A stretch of 26,129 nucleotides of DNA from a virus (IMGVR_UViG_3300044619_000861:1-26129); one strand, 5' to 3'; shown: positions 15,901-23,026, counted from the stretch's first letter. Numbers and translations are program-made. The notes: a model not told the origin generated them from the sequence alone.

Positions 15901-17324
15901 TTGAGCGGGCCATTCGAGCCCACGGCGCTCAGCGCCTTACCTCGTATGTTGCAACCGCTGTTGTGATCCCGAAGTCGGCTGTCGCCGCGTCGATGATGGC
16001 GACGGGGACTACCCCCGAGCAGATGCAGGCGCTCTATGCCCAGACCAACGAGCTTCTTCCGGGGCACGACCTCCTTGTCATCGGCAACGATCAGAAGGGC
16101 AAGATCGAGTACCTCGACCTTAGCTACGTTACACCGTTCTCCTTTGTGGTTGACTCGGCCACCGCAGGTCTCCGCGCCTACAGCGAGGCCGGTGAGGTGG
16201 GCAAGAGTCAGGCGCAGCAGCTGTTGAACGGCGTCTGGGCCGGGGTTCTTTCCTACTCTGATCCGTTTGCCTCGGAAGCGATGTCTTCTGAGCGCATCTT
16301 CGACGTCCTTCCGTCTGCCCGCAACGGCCGCACAAAGACAGGGAGCGTGGTCTACAATCAGTCCGACCCGATGTCCGAGAAGGTTCTGAGCTCTATCAAC
16401 CACCTCACCGCACCCTACGTTCCGGGTTACATGCGGGACTTCTACGAGGTGAGAGAAGGCGAGATGCGCCCCGGCGCTATCGCTCGAGCCTTCTTTGGAA
16501 TGCCCACGGCCCAAGGTAAGGACCTGAACCTTCCGTCCGAGTTTGCAAAACTTGTCACGGGGCTGAAGCCGATGGAGCTTAACCTTCGTCGCGACTTCCA
16601 GTTCGCTGGCGGCAAGTACTCGCCTCTCCGCACCGAGGCCAAGTCCGCCGCCCTCCGCAAGATACGAGCTGCCGACCGGACGCCGGAGGAGATGATGGGT
16701 GCGTGGAACCAGTACCTCGACAACCTCTATCGAGAGCAGTCGAAGCTCTATGCCGACATTCAAAATGCTCGGACCTTGGGCCTTTCGGACAGGGACATTC
16801 GGCGGCAGCTGATCGGGGAAGCCAAGCTCGGCACCGACGAAGTCAACCGAATCATGCGCGGAGAGTTCTATCCGGGAACGGTGTCTGAAGAACTCATGCA
16901 GGATATCCGGCGGCAGGAGCGGAACGAGGGGATCAACCGTGTCACCCCGTCCTCCGCAATCCCCTACGCCGCTTTCCGGAAGGCGTCTCGAGATCGTGCT
17001 CGCGAACCGCTGCAGTCGGAAGTTCCCCAAGAGGCGGCCGAAACGGAAACGACCCCCGCCGCACCAGCGGCAAGACCTGCCCGTCAACGCACAGGGGTGT
17101 TTGACGATCTGCTACCTACTGCCGGTGGCGCAGGCGGTGGAAGCTCGTCGTCACAAGGGGCGGCACCGCCGCCCCCCGCCTTCGATTCAGTGCCAGCACC
17201 GTCGGCACCACAGCTGCCGACAGCACCGGCGAATAGGGCCTCCTTGTCTCCGAGCCTTCTCGGAGGTGACCTCGCATCGCAGATGGCGAATATGGAAATT
17301 GCACAGCGTATCTCGGGTCAGTAA
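12936..17324 (+). CDS. Very large internal/ejection-type virion protein
   Basis: This encodes 1462 residues. ATG 12936 overlaps the upstream stop (TAATG) and has GGGGAG upstream. It begins MGMFDDLIPEG; a matching VFDDLLP lies at residues 1388-1394 near the disordered, Pro/Ser-rich C-terminus. Early Ala/Gly-rich hydrophobic regions (FEDVLAFGLGFVPVAGWLGR and others) could insert in membranes. The long middle is helical and charged, with conserved-looking stretches such as PSLASQMRSAIGNLIALVGT and LDLSYVTPFSFVVDSATAGL. Size, composition and position at the end of the structural block match the giant internal proteins of short-tailed phages, which leave the head with the DNA and help cross the cell envelope. 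No transglycosylase or peptidase signature was identified. The last 7 bases overlap the convergent 17318-17530 gene. Confidence 0.75.
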   Translation: MGMFDDLIPEGSRKAPEATTPAAEAPEEDKSFLESAADTAVTAGSEFGRAIPSAVISLAQGITEFGAAGLDAAFGTNTSRAVTDNFEYVKSYVKPQTAGGEIFEDVLAFGLGFVPVAGWLGRANAAAKAANAGKTITPAASRFARSADNFGRSAQGRAVLGNRAKLIGTTAAAAAGYETLFTPDGRVTLSDTFSLGGPLETEGDTGLSGREEAMRRIRNKLRAGAEGGLLSGVFDTALFGIGKGVAAAGSTDTAAAAARGIRAGMGIVGGGLSRIPGAETAGRVATRYLTASGGADPRVFEEAADTTARFTGIKGRSISAFDELEREMRRVVSPPFMNLFGKGKAKAREAEADMFRYLTGTGPDLSKYGPKVAAAGERVLQAANKERDRFYATLEREVDMAPVGNRKTALRNVLKDMDDHAAAEKGVLRRVFQVHKDPIAFYKSLDLKYDGEGNLIGKSAPQYNIAVREVAQNLNPSNPLAEETQALARYTVNKSIGLGAINNGMDPGAAIKDKLSKLKGEVATPEGNLFAKDMPRFRMTRSLVTKREKAVEDSPALRQLLGEITDPRELYVQTIGDLAQTSEALRFYGNMAKSGVTSSLADAVPALREGARPLFVRVPDASETMTGFDLSPFVQKARELNVQTMVPGAAGPDFPAEFAGEIGWDDVLKSYTDELTLNGYVKLGEIDPASNDLFVGSYGQLTGLYVTPETYRALSAPARIGVTGLDEAVSILAQLKGLSQKMTVVPSLASQMRSAIGNLIALVGTGNLGRSTDVMDVFQVFTANLENLDKAGLERLSSVISLSGTSETNLVIQALQEYKETSNSALLSGKLRNLIEKGESLVPFLNFFERTFSGTDSFFKGVAVVSEQNKLLEALAKAGFDEDSYPADLLEDLVAQGIAKRTSSAANPSLSAVEVVAADAVKDMFPIQNRVGLFVRELDKLPILGAFTSFASENIRNSVNILDRGLKEMSYSVSEPIRGRLGEEAARAFERAIRAHGAQRLTSYVATAVVIPKSAVAASMMATGTTPEQMQALYAQTNELLPGHDLLVIGNDQKGKIEYLDLSYVTPFSFVVDSATAGLRAYSEAGEVGKSQAQQLLNGVWAGVLSYSDPFASEAMSSERIFDVLPSARNGRTKTGSVVYNQSDPMSEKVLSSINHLTAPYVPGYMRDFYEVREGEMRPGAIARAFFGMPTAQGKDLNLPSEFAKLVTGLKPMELNLRRDFQFAGGKYSPLRTEAKSAALRKIRAADRTPEEMMGAWNQYLDNLYREQSKLYADIQNARTLGLSDRDIRRQLIGEAKLGTDEVNRIMRGEFYPGTVSEELMQDIRRQERNEGINRVTPSSAIPYAAFRKASRDRAREPLQSEVPQEAAETETTPAAPAARPARQRTGVFDDLLPTAGGAGGGSSSSQGAAPPPPAFDSVPAPSAPQLPTAPANRASLSPSLLGGDLASQMANMEIAQRISGQ

Positions 17325-17530
17325 TCAAACTTCGGGTTGACCTCCACGGTCAACCCGTGAGCCCCGAACAGCTGCACCATCTCGTCGATGTCCTCGAAGA
17401 CTTCTTCGAAAGCCTCCACGCCGTAGGCGTCGGCAAGGTTGAGAGCATGCGCCATCACCCTCGTCAGCGCCGCGATCTGCATCGGGTCCATGTCCTTGAA
17501 ACCAATGCACTTTATTTCCTGCTCGTTCAT
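17318..17530 (-). CDS. Small acidic protein of unknown function at the operon end
   Basis: This encodes 70 residues from ATG 17530, which overlaps the polymerase stop by four bases (ATGA) and has GGGGAGAGG shortly before it. The protein is acidic and mostly helical (MQIAALTRVMAHALNLADAY, GVEAFEEVFEDIDEMVQLFG), ending in LTVEVNPKFDY. No family was recognised. Being last in the replication operon, directly after the polymerase, it could be a polymerase accessory protein or have an unrelated role; this is only positional inference. Its last 7 bases overlap the end of the large virion gene on the opposite strand, and a perfect hairpin (17333-17357) lies inside its 3' end. Longer upstream extensions of the frame are the shadow of the polymerase gene. 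Confidence 0.65.
   Translation of the reverse strand: MNEQEIKCIGFKDMDPMQIAALTRVMAHALNLADAYGVEAFEEVFEDIDEMVQLFGAHGLTVEVNPKFDY
17333..17357. terminator. Perfect hairpin at the convergent gene junction
   Basis: The arms CGGGTTGAC (17333-17341) and GTCAACCCG (17349-17357) pair fully around a 7-base loop. It starts 9 bases after the stop of the plus-strand virion gene and lies in the last codons of the minus-strand gene. On the minus strand AAGTTTGATTACTGA follows, a weak T-containing tail; on the plus strand no T run follows. Its position between two converging transcription units suggests a bidirectional terminator or transcript-end stabiliser. Confidence 0.5.
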
Positions 17531-19437
17531 CCGGCCTCTCCCCAATTGTTGCCGAGTTCTTGGTCCACTTTGCTGGGGACCTTGAGGGACAACCCTTCTT
17601 CCATGATCTTGGTGATCCGGGCCGCCTGCTCGTCGGTCTCCACGTTGAAGCACAGTTCGTCATGCACCGTGAGGAGCGGGACCAGTCCCTCCTCGTAGCA
17701 CTGTGCCATGGCGAGTTTGTTCTGATCGGCAGCCGATCCTTGGATCACGCGGTTCAGGGCCTTGTAGGTAAACGCCCGTCTCAGGCGACCCATCCCACCG
17801 TACTCACGCTGCGCGTCGTCGTACTTCATGGGCTTATTGTAGCCGAAGCTGGCAGGTTCCCAAAGATCAAAGCGGCACAGACGGCCGCCGATTGTGCGAA
17901 TCTTGCCCTCCCGATCTGCCCGCGTCGAAGCCAGCGTGGCCAGCTTCTTCACGAAAGGCACCTTGTCTTGGTACTCGGCCATCAGGGCCTTTGCCTGCAC
18001 GTCCGTCAGCCCGAGCTGGTTGGCAAGCTTGCCCACGCCCATGCCGTACATGATGCCGAGGTTGATGGTCTTGGCAGACTTCCGGCTGATGCCCGCCATG
18101 TCGGCCACCATCTGGTGCAGGTCGGCGTCGCCCCGGTTGTACTCGTCCACGATGGACAGGACCAAAGGATCGCGCTCCGTCTCCGGGTGGCTGGCTGCGA
18201 AGTGCACCAAGAGCCGCGGTTCTTGGGACGAGTAGTCGAACGACCCCCACTTGCATCCATCCTCCGGGACAAAAAGTCCCCGGATTAATCCTTTGATGTA
18301 GGGGTCTCTCGCAGGTATCTGCTGCAGGTTTGGGTTCGAGCTGCTGAAGCGTCCTGTCACCGTGCCGCCATCGTCGGAGCGGAGCTGGTGCATTTCGCAG
18401 TGGATGCGGCCGTTGCTCTGGTAGCGCAGGATCGAGTCGATGAACGTGCTGTCGGCCTTGTCCATCTCGCGCAGGTTGACGAGGGCCTTGGCCACCGGGT
18501 GGTCCATGGCCTGCAGGAACTGCTTCGTGAACGACGGTGCTCCGGCCTCGGTCCTTGGGTAGGGCAGGCCGAGGGCATCGAACATCTTCTGCACCGAGGC
18601 GGCCGCCCACGGGTCAACCTTGACCCCAGACTCTTTGGCAATCCACGCGGCCAGCTCGTCGGCCTTCTTGCGCAGCTCCTTCTTGGCGATCTCGGCCTTG
18701 TCCAGATCAACGCGGACCCCGCGCATCCGCATGTCGATGACGGCCGGGAGCACACGGTGCTCCAGATCGCAGACGGACAGCAGGCTCTGGTCCTCGAGCT
18801 GGGGCTTCAGCCGCTCCCACAGCTTGAGCGTCAGCACCGCATCCTGCTCGGCGTAGACGCCCACGTAGCGGGCCGGGAGCTTCCACATCTCGGCCTTCGG
18901 ATCGATGCCCCACTCTGCGGCTGCGCTCTTCAGGACCTTCTCGTCCTTGCGCATGCCCAGATAGTCCTTGCCCAAGAGGTCGAGGCGGTAGGACAGGCGG
19001 TTCTCGTCCAAGAGCGGGGCGACCAGCATGGTGTCGATCACCGGACCTTGGACCGTGATCCCCGAAGCCATGAGCCAGCCCAAGTCGTAGCTGGCGTTGT
19101 GCATGATCTTGGTGATGTGCGGCGTCGCAAGCTGCTTCTGCAGCCAGCGGAACACCACCTTCTTGTCAAGGTTCGGCCCCTTGGCGTGGGCGATGGGGAA
19201 GTAGCCGGAGAAGTCCCCGGCCGCAATGGCGATGCCAATGATCTCGCCATGCTTGGTTGCCCAGCCCGGACCCATGGTGGTCAGGTTCGGGTCCCGCGTT
19301 TCGAGGTCGATGGCCATCGTCCTGTTGTTCGTCAGGTCCGGAAACTCGGAGGGCATGAACCACTCGACATCCGGGTTGGCGAGGTCCATCTTCAGCAGGA
19401 AGTCATCCGTGCTGACGTCGAAGCGGTCTTTACTCAC
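17527..19437 (-). CDS. Family A DNA polymerase with 3'-5' proofreading domain
   Basis: This encodes 636 residues from GTG 19437, preceded by GGGGAA and overlapping the upstream stop; ATG 19389 is a less likely start. The exonuclease domain (DEDDy) shows AIDLETRDPN (Asp/Glu about 44 and 46), MHNASYDLGWL (about 112-122) and YAEQDAVLTL (Tyr 195, Asp 199). The polymerase domain shows TVTGRFSSSNPNLQQIPARD (about 359-378), motif A FDYSSQEPRL (Asp about 401), motif B RKSAKTINLGIMYG (Lys 456, Tyr 464) and motif C VHDE (591-594). There is no 5'-3' nuclease domain. The residue matching E. coli Pol I Phe762 is Leu (about 460), a variant known from viral polymerases. It replicates the phage genome together with the primase, helicases and SSB-like protein of this operon. 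Confidence 0.95.
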   Translation of the reverse strand: MSKDRFDVSTDDFLLKMDLANPDVEWFMPSEFPDLTNNRTMAIDLETRDPNLTTMGPGWATKHGEIIGIAIAAGDFSGYFPIAHAKGPNLDKKVVFRWLQKQLATPHITKIMHNASYDLGWLMASGITVQGPVIDTMLVAPLLDENRLSYRLDLLGKDYLGMRKDEKVLKSAAAEWGIDPKAEMWKLPARYVGVYAEQDAVLTLKLWERLKPQLEDQSLLSVCDLEHRVLPAVIDMRMRGVRVDLDKAEIAKKELRKKADELAAWIAKESGVKVDPWAAASVQKMFDALGLPYPRTEAGAPSFTKQFLQAMDHPVAKALVNLREMDKADSTFIDSILRYQSNGRIHCEMHQLRSDDGGTVTGRFSSSNPNLQQIPARDPYIKGLIRGLFVPEDGCKWGSFDYSSQEPRLLVHFAASHPETERDPLVLSIVDEYNRGDADLHQMVADMAGISRKSAKTINLGIMYGMGVGKLANQLGLTDVQAKALMAEYQDKVPFVKKLATLASTRADREGKIRTIGGRLCRFDLWEPASFGYNKPMKYDDAQREYGGMGRLRRAFTYKALNRVIQGSAADQNKLAMAQCYEEGLVPLLTVHDELCFNVETDEQAARITKIMEEGLSLKVPSKVDQELGNNWGEAG

Positions 19438-19723
19438 AGGCGCATTCCCCGGCGATGGCGGCATAGGCAGCCGCGTCCACATAGTTGTCCTCGTGATAGC
19501 CCCCGTTCAGGGAACGAGCGGCCTTGAGCATAACCATCATCCACGCCACGTCCTCGGAAGTGATCGTCACTTGAAGCTCGTTCCTCTGGCTCAGGTACAG
19601 CGCCCAGAACTCTGCGATGTTGGACAGGTTTTGTTCAACCGGGCCGTAGGAGTCCTGTCGTTCCCCGCCCGTCACCTCGGCTGCGCGCTTCAAGATTTTG
19701 ATTCTCATCTGGTCAGACGACAT
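19430..19723 (-). CDS. DUF6378-like phage protein
   Basis: This encodes 97 residues. ATG 19723 was chosen because AAGGA lies 8 bases upstream, inside the end of the helicase gene; an internal ATG at 19708 lacks such a site. The sequence KILKRAAEVTGGERQDSYGP, then NLSNIAEFWALYL, DVAWMMVMLKAARSLNGGYH and NYVDAAAYAAIAGECA fits a small family of phage proteins I know as DUF6378. Members lie in phage replication or nucleotide-metabolism regions; the activity is not known to me. The helical pattern with conserved Glu/Asp (E..SYG, HEDNYVD) resembles MazG-like all-alpha pyrophosphatases, so nucleotide cleaning is a possibility only. It overlaps the helicase by 11 bases and the polymerase by 8. Confidence 0.7.
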   Translation of the reverse strand: MSSDQMRIKILKRAAEVTGGERQDSYGPVEQNLSNIAEFWALYLSQRNELQVTITSEDVAWMMVMLKAARSLNGGYHEDNYVDAAAYAAIAGECACE

Positions 19724-21239
19724 AGCGGTAGTCCTTGTCTGTGTGCACGAAGCACAGGTGTTTCTTTGCCCGGCTGCCCATGACATAGGCCAGACGGTGT
19801 TCGTCGTCGGGGAAGGCGGTGTTGACGCAGGCCTTGGTGGACGACAGATCGACTGCGACGTTGTCCTCCTCCCCGCCCTTGGCCGCATGCCCCGTGGACA
19901 CGGTGATCCGGGGTTCGCCCGAGATGTCCTCGCCCCGGCGCTCGAGGCCCCGGATGTATTCCGCCTCGGTCTCCCCGAGGTTCAGGACCCGAAGCGCATC
20001 GAGCTGCTGTGGGGCGATCATGCCCACGGCCGACACCAGATAGTCGTAGTCGTAGCTCTCCGTCGGGCTGAGCGCCTCGAGGAGCTTGGCCGATCCGCGC
20101 TTCACTGCCGCCGCATCCCCCTGCTTGGGCAGCATCTCATAGAGCGCCTTGATCGAGGCCAGCGGCAGCGCCTCCCCGCGCTGCAGGGCCCGCCACCCTT
20201 TGATGGCAGAGGAGACCTTCGGGTCCACGGAGTTGCGGCCGTAGAGCTTGAACATGTAGCCGTCCTTGCGCAGGCGCTGGGCCCAGTCCTGCACGTAGCT
20301 GTTGGTGCGGGCCAGCACCATCCAGCGTCCGGTCGATAGGTCCAAGTTGCGCGGCCCGATGACCCTGCTCACCGATCCCTCATGCTCGGCCGGATGGAAC
20401 TCCTTGGGCAGGCGGTCTCGGATGCGCGCCGACAGGGACACGCAGACATCGTAGACAGGCTTGGGCAAGCGGAAGCTCTGGGACAGCACCTCGATGTTGC
20501 GGGAGCTTTCCATGAACAGCTTCACTTTCACCCCGGCCCAGCGGTGGATCGCCTGATCGTCGTCCCCTGCGAAGATCACCCGATCTGCCCGCTCGGCCAA
20601 GAGCTCCACCATCCGCCACTGCAGGGGCGTCAGGTCCTGCGCTTCATCGACCACGAGGAGCTTGAGCCTCGGCCCTTGGAGCTCCTGCACCACGACCTCG
20701 TTGATCATGTCCACGAACGAGAACTTGTTGTAGGTGCTCTTGAAGTAGGCCAGCTCTGCCTCGACCTTCAGGAGCATGGGCCAAGACATGGACCAGTCGT
20801 TCATTTCCGAGAACTCCTGCTCGAGCGGAATGCAGCGCATGATCGAGCGCTCGATGGCGGCGACGTACTTATCCCCGCCCACCGTCTGCGCGATGATCAT
20901 GCCGTCCTTGGCAGAGTGATCGTTGGTCCCGATGATGTCGAGGCCAAGGCCCCGGCCGAAGTTGCGCCAATCTGCCTGCGTCATGATCTGCGTGGCGGCG
21001 AGGCCCAGCATCCGCATGCCTGCGGAGTGCAGGGTGCGGAACCACGGCAGGTCCTTGGGCTGCAGGTTGAACCTAGCGCAGGCCCGATCTCGCGCCTCCT
21101 CCACAGCCTTGCGGGTGAAGGAGAAGACGGCGATCTCGTCAGGCCTCGTCCCCCGAGCCAGCTCCATCTCCACTTCCGAGATTAGCCTGTGGGTTTTTCC
21201 GCACCCGGGGGGACCGAGCAACAGCTTTCTCTGTTCCAT
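19713..21239 (-). CDS. UvrD/Rep-like superfamily 1 DNA helicase
   Basis: This encodes 508 residues. ATG 21239 follows GAGGGAAG and must be near the true start, since the Walker A motif GPPGCGKT is at 9-16. Motif Ia FSFTRKA is at about 39-45, motif II VVDEAQD at 196-202, motif III FAGDDDQAIHRWAG at 223-236, and motif IV-like SQSFRLPKPV follows. Motif V-like TGHAAKGGEEDNV is at about 449-461 and motif VI-like YVMGSRAKKHLCFV at 485-498, with the arginine finger candidate Arg490. It is shorter than UvrD (about 720 residues), so accessory insertions are reduced. It should unwind DNA 3' to 5' or remodel replication or recombination intermediates. Motif V has GlyGly where KGLE is usual. The first 101 bases overlap the upstream HTH gene in another frame. 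Confidence 0.9.
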   Translation of the reverse strand: MEQRKLLLGPPGCGKTHRLISEVEMELARGTRPDEIAVFSFTRKAVEEARDRACARFNLQPKDLPWFRTLHSAGMRMLGLAATQIMTQADWRNFGRGLGLDIIGTNDHSAKDGMIIAQTVGGDKYVAAIERSIMRCIPLEQEFSEMNDWSMSWPMLLKVEAELAYFKSTYNKFSFVDMINEVVVQELQGPRLKLLVVDEAQDLTPLQWRMVELLAERADRVIFAGDDDQAIHRWAGVKVKLFMESSRNIEVLSQSFRLPKPVYDVCVSLSARIRDRLPKEFHPAEHEGSVSRVIGPRNLDLSTGRWMVLARTNSYVQDWAQRLRKDGYMFKLYGRNSVDPKVSSAIKGWRALQRGEALPLASIKALYEMLPKQGDAAAVKRGSAKLLEALSPTESYDYDYLVSAVGMIAPQQLDALRVLNLGETEAEYIRGLERRGEDISGEPRITVSTGHAAKGGEEDNVAVDLSSTKACVNTAFPDDEHRLAYVMGSRAKKHLCFVHTDKDYRYVV

Positions 21240-21465
21240 GAAACTTCCCTCTTGGTCTTGCGTATAGCCAATCCTCGATCTCCTTCTTGGAGAACCGGGA
21301 CACTGAGTTTTGATCCTGCTCGTCGCCCAGCGAGTAGGGCTTCGGGAACTTCCCGTCCTTGATCCACTTGTACAAAGTGGACTCCGACAGGTTCAGCCAC
21401 CGGCATACATCGGCAGCTCTCAAGAGGCGGTCGTCCGCCTCAGAAGGGAATACTGGTTGCTTCAC
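21139..21465 (-). CDS. AlpA-like helix-turn-helix DNA-binding protein
   Basis: This encodes 108 residues from GTG 21465, with GGAG 7 bases upstream. Residues about 13-70 form an AlpA/HTH_17-type winged-helix domain: LLRAADVCRWLNLSESTLYK (helix-turn-helix), WIKDGKFPKPYSLG (wing) and VSRFSKKEIEDWLYARPRGK. Such proteins act as excisionase-like factors or as small transcription regulators, so it may control this operon or DNA transactions. From residue 76 on, the tail (GTEKAVARSPRVRKNPQANL, then Gly/Ser/Asp-rich) is encoded in the same 101 bases as the helicase N-terminus in another frame and looks like incidental extension. It overlaps the primase by 26 bases. Confidence 0.8.
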   Translation of the reverse strand: MKQPVFPSEADDRLLRAADVCRWLNLSESTLYKWIKDGKFPKPYSLGDEQDQNSVSRFSKKEIEDWLYARPRGKFHGTEKAVARSPRVRKNPQANLGSGDGAGSGDEA

Positions 21466-22981
21466 GTCTCGACTCCGATCTCATGTCCACATGGGACTCT
21501 TTGTAGGCAGGCACCCACCACACACGTATCGTTGAGGGAGCGCCGTCCTCTTTCTTCACGGCCTGATGGCCATTGCAGGCTGCACCCGAGTTGAGGTCTC
21601 GGATGAAGTTTTGTATCTGCGGGCGCGTCACCGTGGTGAACCCGCGGAACTTCAGGAACTCGGCCAGACCACCAAAGGTAAACTTGGTCAGGCCCTTGTC
21701 CGTCCAAGGCTTGCCCATGACCATCTCCTCTGGGACCATGGCCTTGATGTTGCTCGTGCAGTACTCCTTGATCAGGTCCTCGAACTGCCCGCGCAGCGTC
21801 AGCTCCGGCGGGGCTTCGATCTTGATCGCGGTGGACAGGAGATCGTTGACCAGCTTGTTCCACTCCGTGGGCTTGATCGTTGGCGGCATCCTATCCACCT
21901 GCTCGACGCAGGCTCTGCTGAAGGCCGACTGGACGGAGAGCTGCTCTGAGGTCAGCTCAAGACGCTGCCCGTCGTAGTCGAGGAAGAACATCTTGGGCGA
22001 CGAGTTGAGGATGGTCATGCCCGTGAGCTTCGGGAACTCGACAGGTCCACTACCCCCAATCCCATACTTGCGGGAGCGGCAGAGGTCCTTGTTGCAGAAG
22101 TTGCAGAGCGGCTGGGCTGTGCACTGGAACCCGTAGACTTTCTTATCGTGCTGCTTCTGCAGCGTGACAATCTCTTCCGCACCGAGAGGCTCGTCGCAGT
22201 ACCGCGCGTTGCTCTCCTCGAGCAGCTTCTTCCACCCCTCGGGGCTGGCCTTACGGTGCGCCACGATCATGTTGAACATGGTGATGTTGCGGTAGCTGTT
22301 GACTACACCTTGCTGGATGATCTGCTCCAGACAGGGTGGGTAGTCCTTCAGGTCATCGCGGGCTTCCACATGCGGAGCAATCTCGAGCTTCGACATGGGA
22401 ATCCGGTTAGCTTCCACCCTGTCGAGGAACTCCTCCAAGCTCAGCGCCTCACCCGTCTCCGAGATGGCATAGCGCACGGTGGTCTCGGCGTTGAAGTACG
22501 GCGTGTTGATGAAGTTGCCCACATCCCCACGGTCGAACAGTATCTTGTCCTGCTTCGGGAATATCTCCCGACCAGCAAAGCCAAGCACGGCCGCCATCTC
22601 GGTCAGGTATTCCCGCACCATGGCGGCCGGATACCAGTTGTCCAAGAATAGGTACAAGTGCGCACCGCCCGACTTCGAGCGGCACTGGATCAGCGGCAGC
22701 TTCTGGTTCTTGATACGTGCCGCCAAGGCCTTGTGGTCGAGGTCGTAGTCATCGACATCGATGGCCCCGAAGCAGCACTCGTTCTTCGAATTGATCGGGA
22801 TCGCGCCGACGCCCTGCTTGCCTGCAAGGTGCGCCTCGACGTGCTCCTCCGTCATCACCTCACGGATGACATAACTGTTGGCTTCTGCCTTGCCGTTTCT
22901 CGCAACTCGGCCCACGGTCGTTCGTCCATGGGCCAAGTCCGAGCCTTGAAAGGCAAGCAGAAGACGTCTGGCATTTGACAT
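21440..22981 (-). CDS. Archaeo-eukaryotic-type DNA primase (primase-polymerase)
   Basis: This encodes 513 residues from ATG 22981, with GGAG 6 bases upstream. The catalytic domain has CCFGAIDVDDYDLDH (acidic pair about Asp75/Asp77), SKSGGAHLYLF (about 103-112, His108) and EIFPKQD followed by GNFINTPYF (139-163), the pattern of AEP-superfamily primases such as those grouped with TOTE-type primases. A second part, from PPCLEQII (Cys217) and RNITMFN to CTAQPLCNFCNKDLC (Cys287, 293, 296, 301) and RSRKYGIGG, resembles the cysteine-bearing PriL-like/PriCT region and may bind an iron-sulfur cluster or zinc. The C-terminus is REATSIPF, like the tip of SSB tails. It lies in one operon with the SSB-like protein, helicase and polymerase, so it most likely makes primers for genome replication. 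Confidence 0.85.
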   Translation of the reverse strand: MSNARRLLLAFQGSDLAHGRTTVGRVARNGKAEANSYVIREVMTEEHVEAHLAGKQGVGAIPINSKNECCFGAIDVDDYDLDHKALAARIKNQKLPLIQCRSKSGGAHLYLFLDNWYPAAMVREYLTEMAAVLGFAGREIFPKQDKILFDRGDVGNFINTPYFNAETTVRYAISETGEALSLEEFLDRVEANRIPMSKLEIAPHVEARDDLKDYPPCLEQIIQQGVVNSYRNITMFNMIVAHRKASPEGWKKLLEESNARYCDEPLGAEEIVTLQKQHDKKVYGFQCTAQPLCNFCNKDLCRSRKYGIGGSGPVEFPKLTGMTILNSSPKMFFLDYDGQRLELTSEQLSVQSAFSRACVEQVDRMPPTIKPTEWNKLVNDLLSTAIKIEAPPELTLRGQFEDLIKEYCTSNIKAMVPEEMVMGKPWTDKGLTKFTFGGLAEFLKFRGFTTVTRPQIQNFIRDLNSGAACNGHQAVKKEDGAPSTIRVWWVPAYKESHVDMRSESRREATSIPF

Positions 22982-23004
22982 TGTCTTCTCCGGGCGCGGG
23001 TGGA

Positions 23005-23026
23005 TGAGGGGGCCGAAGCCCCCTCA
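23005..23026 (-). terminator. Perfect hairpin with UUCG loop between SSB-like and primase genes
   Basis: On the minus strand TGAGGGGGC pairs fully with GCCCCCTCA around TTCG (closed by C-G), an extra-stable tetraloop. It starts 4 bases after the SSB-like stop and ends before the primase ribosome site, filling most of the 48-base gap, the largest in this operon. No T run follows, so it is more likely an RNA stabiliser, processing site or partial attenuator than a full terminator. Confidence 0.55.

Noticed and set aside
15531-17087. Long minus-strand open frame (518 codons) inside the giant internal-type gene
   Set aside because: The plus-strand frame runs unbroken through it with normal overlaps at both ends; the antisense product has shadow-type composition and no motif.
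18388-19527. Plus-strand open frame (379 codons) opposite the polymerase
   Set aside because: The minus strand carries clear polymerase and exonuclease motifs over the same bases; the plus-strand product is Val/His/Leu/Gly-rich with no motif.
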